DNA of 34,084 nucleotides from Synechococcus sp. AG-673-A03 (lineage in GTDB: Bacteria; Cyanobacteriota; Cyanobacteriia; PCC-6307; Cyanobiaceae): contig QCTE01000017.1 of assembly GCA_003211275.1 (NCBI GenBank), forward strand, positions 1-34,084, in the 5' to 3' direction. The notes below the pieces were generated by a model, which was given only the letters and a program-made list of their open reading frames with translations, did not search any database and was not told the DNA's origin. A program made the position numbers and the translations under genes. Numbering within the stretch: position 1 is the stretch's first letter; the number at the start of each line of letters is the position of its first letter. Positions 1 through 7,243 of this stretch are shown here, one piece after another.

Positions 1-1
1 A

Positions 2-520
2 CTGATCCAGCTGCGGCTGGCCGGTCGACGTCGCCAGCCTGTTGCTCCTCTCGGCTGGTTGCTATCCGCAGCAGTGGCGTTGTTGATTTTGCTTCTGCCT
101 CCCCGACCATCGTTCAGTGACCTTGCCGCGAGCCGTCCGGACAGTCTTCCGGCGGCACCGAGTCTGAGTTTTTTCCTGCCTCCGGAGCAGCGCACGCTGA
201 CGGAGTGGGTGCGGCTGCTTCGCAGTCAACCCGACCCGGAGTTGCACGCAGGAGATCCTGTGCGGATCAGTGGTTTTGTTCTGGATCGACCTGGTGAACC
301 CTTGCAACTGGCTCGCTTGACGGTGCGTTGCTGCCTCGCGGATGCAACGCCAGCCGGCCTGCCCGTGGACTGGCCAGCTGAGGCGAACCCTCAGGCGGAC
401 CAATGGTTTTCGATCGAGGGGACGATGATTGTGCAGGAGCGGAATGGGGTGCCGGTCAGTGTGGTGAAGCCGACTCAGATGACACTGATTCCAAGGCCTG
501 AGCGCCCTCTCGAACCATGA
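2..520 (+). CDS. TIGR03943/YcgQ-family membrane protein, 5' end outside window
   Basis: The reading frame is open to the left edge of the window, so the gene starts upstream; a TTG at 59 is available but is probably internal. The visible part starts with a membrane segment (residues LLSAAVALLILLLPP), followed by a soluble domain containing RLTVRCCLADATPAGLPV. That double-Cys, ADA, P-G pattern is typical of the C-terminal domain of the TIGR03943/DUF1980 (YcgQ) family. These proteins normally sit next to a DUF318 permease, which may lie just outside the window. The family is often found with metal-uptake genes, and this copy leads into the znu block. Its stop overlaps the next start by 4 bases (ATGA), so the two are probably translated together. 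The family has no firmly established biochemical function that I know of. Confidence 0.75.
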   Translation: MIQLRLAGRRRQPVAPLGWLLSAAVALLILLLPPRPSFSDLAASRPDSLPAAPSLSFFLPPEQRTLTEWVRLLRSQPDPELHAGDPVRISGFVLDRPGEPLQLARLTVRCCLADATPAGLPVDWPAEANPQADQWFSIEGTMIVQERNGVPVSVVKPTQMTLIPRPERPLEP

Positions 521-1902
521 CCATCCAGGCCTCATCGGCATGGCCGCGGCTGTTGCTTGGAAGTCTCGCGGCTCTGGCCGGACTGGCTGTTGTGCAGCAA
601 CAGATCCTGTTGCGACGACCACCTTGGCTTCAATCCGTGGCCATTCAGCCCCTGCGTTCCGGAGCTGCTGCGCTGGATGTGATCTTCAGCAGGCCGATGG
701 ATCGCGACACCGTCGCAGCCAGTTCACTGGCTCCAGATCTTCCGCACAGCTGGTTCGGGCGACAGGATCGTCTGCGGCTTTTAGTGGACTCCGGCCAACC
801 GATTACGGGGCCTCTGCGTCTGGAACTGCATGGTCAGGATCTGCGGCAGTTGCCCCTCAAGAAGCAAGTGGTGTGGTGGAACCCCAGGCCCCACCTGCTT
901 GCGGTGGTGCCCAGCGGGGATGGAGAACGCTTGAAGTTGCGCCTGCGAGACGGACGATGGCAGTCGCTTGCACCGGTGCAGCAACGCATTCTGCAAATTG
1001 AACCACTGGGCAATGGCTCCGGAGTTGCACTGGTCAGCGACGACAGTGAGGCTCGGCAGCGGGTGCTGCTGCGTCAACTGGATCAACAGGCTCTCAGCAT
1101 CCGTGAGCAAGGTCTTGGGGATCCAGTGCTGGGCAGTCTTGAGGAGCTGGAGTCCGGAGACTCGGGATCGCTGCTGTTTGCTCATCTGAGTAGCAATCAA
1201 CTGGGTGAATTGCTGGTTCAGCTCGGGGGGTTTGAGCCAGACAGTGATCGCGTCTGGATTCAGTCTCGAGGCAACGCACGACGGTTTCTGGATTTGAAGG
1301 CCAGCGGTCCTCTGCGTCTGCTTCCGGATGGCAACGGACTGGTATTGCCGTCCTACGACGGTTTGGAGTTGCTGCCCCTCAATCCTTCCCTGGAAGTAGG
1401 ATCAAGGCAGTCACTGCCTGGAAGTCGGGAGGTGAAGGCCTTCTGCTCCGGATCCGGGCGCGCTCTGTTGGTGCGTCACTGGCCTGACTACCGCCGTTCC
1501 CTCGAGCTGGTGATTCCAGCCCGGCCTCCACAGCAGGTTTGGCTGGGTGAAGCCGGGGTGATGGCGGCGGCTTGCGATAACGGTGGCGAGCGCCTCTGGC
1601 TGGTGTTGCGGGAGGCCGGCCTGCGCACCGAGGACGTGCTCCTGCAGCTCGACAGCGAAGGGCAAGAGATCCGTCGACGCTCCCTGGGGCCATGGCGATT
1701 GAGCTCGGGGTCGGAACTCGACTACGACCCCGTGAGTGATCAACTGCTCACGGTGGTTCAGAAGCCTGCCGCCGACCACGGACGGATCGCTCTGATTTCC
1801 GGCATTACCCTCGGCATCGAGGTGCTCGAGCAACCGGCGGTGCTGGCGCGTTGGCTGCCTGCAGGAGGAGCATTGACTGACTTTTCAATGCCATCTCGAT
1901 AA
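517..1902 (+). CDS. Membrane-anchored extracytoplasmic protein, predicted beta-propeller-like, zinc-locus associated
   Basis: No family is recognised with confidence. Residues 9-32 form one hydrophobic segment (signal anchor), so the rest should face the periplasm. Around residues 40-105 there is a sandwich-like domain with FSRPMD, a pattern seen in bacterial Ig-like (SbsA-type) domains. The remaining 350 residues are repeated short beta-strand stretches with WL-V-L and LL-DG-G patterns, resembling an irregular propeller. Only two Cys and few His are present, so it does not look like a zinc store. The start overlaps the preceding gene (ATGA), and the Zur box of znuC begins 6 bases after its stop. 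The position suggests a role with the TIGR03943 protein or in metal uptake, but this is inference from context only. Confidence 0.7.
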   Translation: MTIQASSAWPRLLLGSLAALAGLAVVQQQILLRRPPWLQSVAIQPLRSGAAALDVIFSRPMDRDTVAASSLAPDLPHSWFGRQDRLRLLVDSGQPITGPLRLELHGQDLRQLPLKKQVVWWNPRPHLLAVVPSGDGERLKLRLRDGRWQSLAPVQQRILQIEPLGNGSGVALVSDDSEARQRVLLRQLDQQALSIREQGLGDPVLGSLEELESGDSGSLLFAHLSSNQLGELLVQLGGFEPDSDRVWIQSRGNARRFLDLKASGPLRLLPDGNGLVLPSYDGLELLPLNPSLEVGSRQSLPGSREVKAFCSGSGRALLVRHWPDYRRSLELVIPARPPQQVWLGEAGVMAAACDNGGERLWLVLREAGLRTEDVLLQLDSEGQEIRRRSLGPWRLSSGSELDYDPVSDQLLTVVQKPAADHGRIALISGITLGIEVLEQPAVLARWLPAGGALTDFSMPSR

Positions 1903-1908
1903 GTTGGC

Positions 1909-1923
1909 TGAGAATCGTTCTCA
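1909..1923. promoter_or_regulatory. Zur box upstream of znuC
   Basis: TGAGAATCGTTCTCA is an inverted repeat with exact 6-base arms (TGAGAA/TTCTCA) around TCG. It matches the cyanobacterial Zur operator pattern TGAGAATNATTCTCA. It ends only 6 bases before the znuC ATG, so bound Zur would cover the transcription start or the ribosome-binding region. Zinc-loaded Zur is expected to repress the downstream uptake genes. Confidence 0.85.
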
Positions 1924-1929
1924 CTGCTC

Positions 1930-2631
1930 ATGAGGGTGGCTCCCCTCGACGCGCAAGGTCTGTCTGTCGCCTATGGCGATCGTGTCGTTGTTGATGATGT
2001 GTCGTTGACGCTGGAAGCCGGAACGCTGACGGCGCTGGTCGGTGCCAACGGTGCCGGCAAATCCACCTTGCTGCACTTGTTGCAAGGCCGATTGACGCCT
2101 TCAGCCGGCAAGGTCGCTTGCGACGGGATGCCGATTCAGAGCTGCCGTGATCGGGTGGTGCTGATGCCGCAGCGGGGCAGGATCGACTGGTCTTTCCCCA
2201 TCACCGTGCGTGAGTTTGTGGCACTCGGGGAGATCGGTCACCGTTCCTTTGGTTGTTGCGACCGGGAAGCGGCATTGCAGCGTGTCGGTCTGGAAACACT
2301 GGCGACTCGTCGTTTGGATGCATTGTCGGGAGGTCAGCAGCAACGGGCCTTGCTGGCCAGAACGCTGGTGCAGCCGTCTCGGGTGCTGTTGCTGGATGAA
2401 CCCTGTGCCGCGATTGATCCGCCGTCGCGGGAGCAGCTGCTTGCGCTCATGCGTCAACTCGCTGATTCAGGTCACACCCTGTTGGTGAGCAACCACGACT
2501 GGGGGACCTCCCTCGATCTGTTTGATCGCGTGATTGTCCTCGATGTCAGCGTCGTGGCGGATGGTCGCCCCGAGCAGGTGCGTCGCAAGCTCAGCAGCCA
2601 GCCTGAGCGTCGGGAGTCCAGACATGAGTGA
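1930..2631 (+). CDS. znuC: Zinc ABC transporter ATP-binding protein ZnuC
   Basis: This is the cytoplasmic ATPase of the high-affinity zinc importer. The Walker A loop GANGAGKST is at residues 38-46, the signature is LSGGQQQR, the Walker B strand is VLLLDEP, and the switch histidine lies in SNHD. The length of 233 residues fits the metal-type (ZnuC/MntA) ATPases. No Shine-Dalgarno sequence fits between the Zur box and the ATG; a GTG two codons later is an alternative start. The stop overlaps the znuB start by 8 bases. A manganese or iron ABC system of the same fold is possible from the ATPase alone, but the Zur boxes and the ZnuA-type binding protein favour zinc. Confidence 0.9.
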   Translation: MRVAPLDAQGLSVAYGDRVVVDDVSLTLEAGTLTALVGANGAGKSTLLHLLQGRLTPSAGKVACDGMPIQSCRDRVVLMPQRGRIDWSFPITVREFVALGEIGHRSFGCCDREAALQRVGLETLATRRLDALSGGQQQRALLARTLVQPSRVLLLDEPCAAIDPPSREQLLALMRQLADSGHTLLVSNHDWGTSLDLFDRVIVLDVSVVADGRPEQVRRKLSSQPERRESRHE

Positions 2632-3415
2632 GCTCGATCTCTGGTTGGTGCCGCTGCTGATGTCGTTGCTCGTTGGGGTGCTTTGTCCGGTCACCGGCAC
2701 GTTGCTGGTGACACAACGACGCGTGTTGCAGGCGAATCTGATTTCCCATGCTGTTCTGCCGGGCGTCGCCATCGCGGTGGCATTCGGAGTGGACCCTGCC
2801 ATCGGGGGTGTGATCAGCGGGTTGCTGGGTTCACTGGCGGCTGAGCGCATGCAGCGGGGGCAACCCGCGGGCCAGGAAGCTGTGATCAACACGGTGCTTG
2901 CTGGTTTTCTCGGCCTCGGCGTGCTCTTGATTCCTGTGCTCAACATTCGCCTTGATCTGGAGGCTCTCTTGTTCGGCGATTTGTTGATCGTCGACTGGTC
3001 AGACCTTTACCGGGTTCTTGTGGCTGCTGCCGCGATGCTGCTGTTGCTTCTGACCCGCTACCGACAGCTTGTTTTTTTGGGTGTTGATCCCGAGGGTGCC
3101 CAGGCTTCTGGCATGTCGGTGCGGAGCCTGCAGCTGGTTCAGGCGTTGGTCACCTCCATGGTGATCGTCAGTGCCATGGCTGCTGTGGGGGTGATTCTGG
3201 TGATTGGCCTGTTGTGCGCACCGGTGCTCCCAGGGCTCTGGCGAGTGAAAAGTCTGCGTGCGGCAATGCTTCAGTCGGCGCTCGTGGGGCTGTCTCTCAG
3301 TGCCGTGGGCTTCCTGTTGGCTGTTCCGCTCAATCTTCCTCCGGGTCCCCTGATCGGCGTTGTCTGCATGGTTTTGCTCTGCCTGCCCAACCTCCGACCT
3401 GCCAACTCAGCCTGA
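2624..3415 (+). CDS. znuB: Zinc ABC transporter permease ZnuB
   Basis: This 263-residue ABC-3 family membrane protein has about eight hydrophobic segments and forms the channel of the zinc importer in the inner membrane. Characteristic family stretches are LISHAVLPGVAIA near residues 40-52, ALLFGDLL in the middle, and the C-terminal AVGVILVIGLLCAP segment. I chose the ATG that overlaps the last codons of znuC by 8 bases. The open frame extends 90 bases further upstream inside znuC, but that extension is not membrane-protein-like. It is cotranscribed with znuC from the Zur-controlled promoter. Confidence 0.9.
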   Translation: MSELDLWLVPLLMSLLVGVLCPVTGTLLVTQRRVLQANLISHAVLPGVAIAVAFGVDPAIGGVISGLLGSLAAERMQRGQPAGQEAVINTVLAGFLGLGVLLIPVLNIRLDLEALLFGDLLIVDWSDLYRVLVAAAAMLLLLLTRYRQLVFLGVDPEGAQASGMSVRSLQLVQALVTSMVIVSAMAAVGVILVIGLLCAPVLPGLWRVKSLRAAMLQSALVGLSLSAVGFLLAVPLNLPPGPLIGVVCMVLLCLPNLRPANSA

Positions 3416-3428
3416 CTTGCACAGTCGA

Positions 3429-3443
3429 TGAGAATGATTATCA
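3429..3443. promoter_or_regulatory. Zur box upstream of znuA
   Basis: TGAGAATGATTATCA is a close match to the cyanobacterial Zur operator TGATAATNATTATCA/TGAGAATNATTCTCA. It lies 13 bases after the znuB stop and 24 bases before the znuA TTG start. znuA can therefore be controlled separately from znuCB although all three are on the same strand. Confidence 0.9.
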
Positions 3444-3467
3444 TTTCCGGAGATATTTTGTCGCATT

Positions 3468-4361
3468 TTGCCTTTCCCTCTCGTCACCGCAGCAGCAGGA
3501 ACCCTGCTAGCCGCTGCCTCTTCAGCCCCAACGGTTGTTGCAGTTGACGGCGTTCTTTGCGACATCACCAAGAAGTTGGTGGCTGATCAGGGTCGAGTGA
3601 TCTGCCTGATCCCGCCGGGTGCAGACCCGCACACCATGGCCCTCAGACCTGCTGATCGCAGCAATCTCAGCAAAGCCAAGCTTGTTGTGCTGAACGGCTA
3701 CAACCTCACGCCTGCCCTCAAGGGCGTCAAAGCGGGTGGTCCGGTTGTGTCCGTGGGTGAAATTGCTGTTCCCAGCAATCCAATGAATGACCCGCATCTC
3801 TGGCATGACCCCGCGATCGCGGCGTCCATGACCAATGCGGTTGCGGTCAAGCTCAAGCCTTTGTTCAACGGAACTCAGGACGCAGCGATCGATCAACGCA
3901 GGGCTGCCATGGATTCAGTGCTCACCTCACTTGGAACCTGGACCGGGCAGCAGATTCAGACCGTTCCTGCTGAACAGCGCGTTCTGATTACAGGGCACCG
4001 CGCCTATTCCTTCCTGGCGCGTCGGTTCGGCATTCGCGAACTCCCTGTTGTCGATGAATACGCCACCGGCGGCCGCATGCGCCCCTCCAGCCTGAGTGCC
4101 ATCAGCAAGGCGATCAAGAAGTCAGGAACCAAGGTGATCTTCCCCGAGGCACTGCCCCCGTCCAAGACAATGCGCCGGATCAGCAAGGCCAGTGGCGTTC
4201 CCCTCGCCAGCAAGCCATTGTTTGCAGATGGCCAGGCTCCAGGGAAGAGTCTTGTGCAAACAGCCACAGGCAATATCTGCACGTTCGTTGTTGCCCAGGG
4301 CGGACGTTGTGATGAAAACGGTGCAGCTCAGCTTCAGGAGCGTTGGGCCTCAATTCGCTGA
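3468..4361 (+). CDS. znuA: Zinc ABC transporter substrate-binding protein ZnuA
   Basis: This is the periplasmic zinc-binding protein of the importer. The N-terminus (residues 1-25) is a signal peptide. Family motifs are PGADPHTMALRP with ligand His55, NDPHLWHDP, ITGHRAYSFLARRFGI, and a late acidic segment with IFPEALPP. Together these give the His/His/His plus acidic ligand set of ZnuA proteins. The His-rich loop present in many ZnuA proteins is absent, and a His/Asp-rich protein is encoded directly downstream instead. No ATG or GTG exists in this frame upstream of the mature part, so a TTG start just after the Zur box is used. The downstream gene follows after 49 bases and is probably cotranscribed. 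Confidence 0.9.
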   Translation: MPFPLVTAAAGTLLAAASSAPTVVAVDGVLCDITKKLVADQGRVICLIPPGADPHTMALRPADRSNLSKAKLVVLNGYNLTPALKGVKAGGPVVSVGEIAVPSNPMNDPHLWHDPAIAASMTNAVAVKLKPLFNGTQDAAIDQRRAAMDSVLTSLGTWTGQQIQTVPAEQRVLITGHRAYSFLARRFGIRELPVVDEYATGGRMRPSSLSAISKAIKKSGTKVIFPEALPPSKTMRRISKASGVPLASKPLFADGQAPGKSLVQTATGNICTFVVAQGGRCDENGAAQLQERWASIR

Positions 4362-4410
4362 TTGATTTGCACTCTTTTCTGAATTTTTGGATTTCTGAAT
4401 TTTTGATCTG

Positions 4411-5568
4411 ATGATCTTTTCTCGTCTTTCGTTTTTGAATGCCGCCTCGGCCCTTGCCTTGTTGCTGGCCGGCGATGCTGCAATCCGTGGGGTCCATGCC
4501 CATGGCGGACATGGTGGTGGTGAACAAGTGCCGGCAGGTGAATTCCGTGTCACTCCAGTGATCACCATTGAGGGTCATGGAGGCATGGAAACCAACCTCG
4601 ATGGCAAGCCTGAGCACTATGCGATTGATGGCCAGTTTGGCTATGTCTTCGAATGGGGACTGCCCAACAACGGTGTGTTTGCCATTGAAGGATCCCTTGG
4701 ACCTTCTGTTGTTTATGGAGAGGCTGAACACTTCTACGGAGTGGTTCACGCCCACGGTTCCGATGATCACGACGATCACGACGATCACGACGATCACGAC
4801 GATCACGACGATCACGATGATCACGATGACCACGACGATCATGGCCACGACGATCATGATGACCACGATGATCATGATGACCACGATGATCATGATGACC
4901 ACGACGATCATGGCCACGATGACCATGACGACCACGATGATCACGACGACCATGATGATCATGGCCACGATGATCATGGCCACGATGATCATGGGCATGC
5001 GCATGGATCAGGCGCACCGTTCAAGCGCACCGATATCAGGGGCTATTTAGCAGCCCGTTATCAACCCAATGAAAAGTTGGCTTTCCAGATCGCCTGGATG
5101 CCTTACTACGTCACTGGTGAGGGTGAGGAATTCGGGGAAGGCCTGAAGAACGAAGTGGGCGTCAACGTCACTTACGCATTTGGTGATGGCGATGTGAATT
5201 TCGCTCTGGGTGATGGTCTCGAAGATGTGATTGATGGCGTGTTTATTTCCGTTGAAAACAGAACGGGTTGGGAATCCGACAGCACCTACATCGGTAATTA
5301 CACCGATGTCTGGCCTGGTTTTGGTTTCAATGTTGACCTTCTGAACATCACGCTTTCGGGTGGTCCTCGTTTCTATGTGCCTGGTAGTTACTCAGGTCTT
5401 TCATCACGCACCGACTGGGGTGGTGAGCTTGAGCTTGAATACCCGATCACAGATACCATTGCGCTTTTCGCTCACTGGGAACCTGTGTACAGCTCCGAAG
5501 ATTGGGGCTCTGAGGGTGGCAAGGGCTGGAACCACCACATCGGCACTGGTGTGACCTTCTCGTTCTGA
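4411..5568 (+). CDS. Outer-membrane beta-barrel protein with long Asp/His zinc-binding tract
   Basis: The 385-residue product has a signal peptide (about residues 1-30, ending near VHA) followed by HGGHGGG. Residues 118-198 are an uninterrupted Asp/His tract: 23 DDH triplets broken by GH pairs, with 29 His and 46 Asp in 81 residues. On both sides are alternating polar/aromatic beta-strand segments with Gly and Asp turns (FGYVFEWGLPNNGVFAIEG, LELEYPITDTIALFAHWEPV), and the protein ends in VTFSF. A C-terminal Phe is typical of BAM-inserted outer-membrane barrels. The tract probably forms an extracellular or periplasmic loop that captures zinc. It follows znuA by 49 bases with no promoter box of its own and with terminator-like hairpins after it, so it belongs to the Zur-controlled znuA unit. 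The zinc role is inferred from composition and context. Confidence 0.8.
   Translation: MIFSRLSFLNAASALALLLAGDAAIRGVHAHGGHGGGEQVPAGEFRVTPVITIEGHGGMETNLDGKPEHYAIDGQFGYVFEWGLPNNGVFAIEGSLGPSVVYGEAEHFYGVVHAHGSDDHDDHDDHDDHDDHDDHDDHDDHDDHGHDDHDDHDDHDDHDDHDDHDDHGHDDHDDHDDHDDHDDHGHDDHGHDDHGHAHGSGAPFKRTDIRGYLAARYQPNEKLAFQIAWMPYYVTGEGEEFGEGLKNEVGVNVTYAFGDGDVNFALGDGLEDVIDGVFISVENRTGWESDSTYIGNYTDVWPGFGFNVDLLNITLSGGPRFYVPGSYSGLSSRTDWGGELELEYPITDTIALFAHWEPVYSSEDWGSEGGKGWNHHIGTGVTFSF
4762..4992 (+). repeat. 9-bp tandem repeat (GAYGAYCAY) encoding Asp-Asp-His
   Basis: There are 23 copies of a nine-base unit reading GAY GAY CAY, in blocks of 9, 7, 5, 1 and 1 separated by GGC CAC (Gly-His). The first five copies are almost identical, while later ones vary only at third codon positions. 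The protein repeat is therefore kept by selection while the DNA has drifted. Copy-number change by slippage is likely between strains. Confidence 0.95.
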
Positions 5569-5574
5569 TCGATG

Positions 5575-5610
5575 GAAGGTTGTCGATCCATTCTGGTGTA
5601 GACAACCTTC
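5575..5610 (+). terminator. Hairpin after the zinc barrel gene
   Basis: GAAGGTTGTC and GACAACCTTC are perfect 10-base arms with a 16-base loop, starting 7 bases after the stop codon. There is no T-run. It is probably a transcript-end or stabilising structure. Confidence 0.5.
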
Positions 5611-5633
5611 TCCGGTTTGTGGCGCTGCATCAA

Positions 5634-5664
5634 AGCCCTGTTCAGATGCTGTCTGAACAGGGCT
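5634..5664 (+). terminator. Second hairpin, likely terminator of the znuA unit
   Basis: AGCCCTGTTCAGA and TCTGAACAGGGCT are perfect 13-base arms around a 5-base loop (TGCTG). The stem is GC-rich, but no T-run follows, as is common in cyanobacteria. It is the stronger of two hairpins between the zinc block and a gene-poor region. Confidence 0.6.
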
Positions 5665-5670
5665 GATCAC

Positions 5671-6561
5671 TGTCTGGGGCGAAATTCTGATTCACGGCTT
5701 GTCGAGTCATTGATCAAGATCAATCAAGCAGTCAAAGGGTTTGGACTTTTGTTTGATGTCTAACTTTTAGCCTGCAATTTCAGCTGACTTTCTTGATTTG
5801 CATCCACATGATTGTGCTGATATCGATCTTGATCAAGGTTTCAAGGTGTTCTTGCGTTAAAGCTCGGGCATCATTTTCTCGACCCTGGAGTGTGAGTTTG
5901 GAGAGTTGACCCATGCACCAGTTCTGTAATGCAGCTGCCTGTGCTCTGCGGCATCTGAGATGACAATGTTCAGGCAGATCCATTGAGCTGGATTCAGTCC
6001 GGGTTGTCTACTTGTGCGTATGAATATGTGTGGATTCAAGCTCAACATCCGCACGTAGCGAAATGAACAGCTGCACTGTTCCGGTATCAAATGTGTGAAT
6101 TTGCTTTTGTTGATTGAGCGCTCTTTCGAGTTGATGTTGTGAGTCGTTGATCGTCATCCTGATGGCAGTTAGGCGGCTGCTGGACGGGCTGCGCGTGAAG
6201 GCTTCTTTGGCAGCTTCATTGCTGGCAAATGTTGGGCTCGATGCCTGCTCTGGAGAGCTCTCCAGGACGCTGCGCTCACGACTGTGAGCACGAGTGCGCT
6301 CACGTTGTCGCTGAGGGAGCTGCTGATGGTGATTTGCAGACAAGCGAAAGTCGTATGTAACGAGGTGCAACGGCTGATCGACGGCTTCTGGTTCGGATCT
6401 CATTCGCGTTGCTCATCGCCTTCCAGCGGTCGCTCTGATCTTGGTCTTTGCAGCTGTCCAGTGGGATCTGATCGGTTGTACTGGTGCCATCTGTACCTCG
6501 CATGCCACGTCTTGTTGGGCTCTCAGGTAGCAAATGGCTCAAAGGAACCCCCTACTGCTTC
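5671..6561. other. Gene-poor region
   Basis: No convincing gene covers this stretch of almost 900 bases. All three minus-strand frames are open over parts of 6150-6400, which is unusual but gives low-complexity products. One minus-strand frame ends near 6165 with the Lys/Ala-rich sequence MKLPKKPSRAARPAAA, preceded by a short hydrophobic stretch. Another gives a 49-residue ORF (6008-6160, minus) starting MTINDSQHQLERAL. None has a clear ribosome-binding site. The area may hold decayed genes, small proteins or an sRNA. Confidence 0.5.
5780..5914 (-). CDS. Possible 44-residue helical protein
   Basis: A short minus-strand frame from an internal ATG encodes MGQLSKLTLQGRENDARALT and continues into an amphipathic helix. 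The composition is much more protein-like than the neighbouring frames. A longer start at 5983 adds 23 residues of poorer quality. There is no clear ribosome-binding site and no recognised family. Only composition supports it. Confidence 0.3.
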   Translation of the reverse strand: MGQLSKLTLQGRENDARALTQEHLETLIKIDISTIMWMQIKKVS

Positions 6562-6576
6562 TGAGAATCGCTTGCA
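6562..6576. promoter_or_regulatory. Weak Zur-like site upstream of CRP-like gene
   Basis: TGAGAATCGCTTGCA has a perfect left half and spacer compared with the znuC box, but a degenerate right half (12 of 15 positions). It lies 25 bases from the second, better site, which suggests a tandem arrangement. Confidence 0.35.
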
Positions 6577-6601
6577 TGAAGGCAAGTTTTGCTTCTAGAG
6601 T

Positions 6602-6616
6602 CGAGATCGATTCTCA
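6602..6616. promoter_or_regulatory. Zur-like box upstream of CRP-like gene
   Basis: Read on the minus strand, the site is TGAGAATCGATCTCG, which matches 13 of 15 positions of the znuC box TGAGAATCGTTCTCA. It ends 21 bases before the ATG of the regulator. Confidence 0.55.
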
Positions 6617-6637
6617 ATAGCAGGACGTTTTCCGTCC

Positions 6638-7243
6638 ATGACTCTCTCGGCTTACCGGTTTCTCCCTGATGCTCCCGTGGCATTAATGACGATGCCTCGC
6701 CACCAGACCGTGTTGATCGACCCGGCTTCTGCTGGCCAAGGCAGCATTCTTGAGGTTCACGAAGGCTTCTGCCGTGTGTACTGCCCCTGTGAAGAAACAG
6801 AGGGCATGACTCTGGCTTTCCTTCAAGCAGGTGATCGCCTGAGGACTGATCGCCTCTGCAGCGAAGGCATCTGCGTCGAAGCTCTCACTGATCTTCGCCT
6901 CGCCCGCAGCGTTTCCTCCGACGATGAAGTCGGCATGGATGCAGTGAATGAGTGGACGTTGCAGCTTCTGCGCATCCGTCACCTCGGACAGGCTGAGCAG
7001 AGGCTTCATGCTCTCTTCGCTCTGTTGGTCAATCGTCTTGGCAAGCGCTGCAGTGATTGCTTCCAGTTACCTTTCCGTTTGACTCATGACCGTCTCGGTG
7101 AGCTGATTGGAGCCACGCGGGTTACCACGACCCGTCAGGTCTCCAAGTGGAGAAATGTGGATCAGATGAACTGTTCAGGTGGTGAATTCACCATGAACTT
7201 CTCGATCGACATGATCAGCACTGCACCTCTGACCCATCTCTGA
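6638..7243 (+). CDS. CRP/FNR-family-like transcriptional regulator
   Basis: This 201-residue protein has a divergent sensor domain (residues 1-90, with EVHEGFCRVYCPCEETEGMT in place of a standard cNMP fold core) and a C-terminal winged-helix segment. The latter reads LPFRLTHDRLGELIGATRVTTTRQVSKWR, the HTH_Crp pattern in which TRVTTTRQV is the recognition helix. The usual cNMP-binding Arg-Ser signature is not visible, so it is unlikely to sense cAMP. Cys residues at CRVYCPC could bind a metal, but this is speculative. Two Zur-like boxes precede it, so it may pass the zinc signal on to other genes. A second CRP-like gene lies 1 kb downstream on the opposite strand. The following small ORF begins directly after its stop. 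Confidence 0.75.
   Translation: MTLSAYRFLPDAPVALMTMPRHQTVLIDPASAGQGSILEVHEGFCRVYCPCEETEGMTLAFLQAGDRLRTDRLCSEGICVEALTDLRLARSVSSDDEVGMDAVNEWTLQLLRIRHLGQAEQRLHALFALLVNRLGKRCSDCFQLPFRLTHDRLGELIGATRVTTTRQVSKWRNVDQMNCSGGEFTMNFSIDMISTAPLTHL

Noticed and set aside
4562-5017. Long Arg/His-rich and Ile/Val-rich frames opposite the Asp/His tract
   Set aside because: They are shadow frames created by the 9-bp repeat in the real coding frame.
6145-6158. Shared 14-base GAGTCGTTGATCGT with the small gene near 10.73 kb, suggesting a duplicated N-terminus (TINDSQ)
   Set aside because: Similarity does not extend beyond these bases; likely chance.
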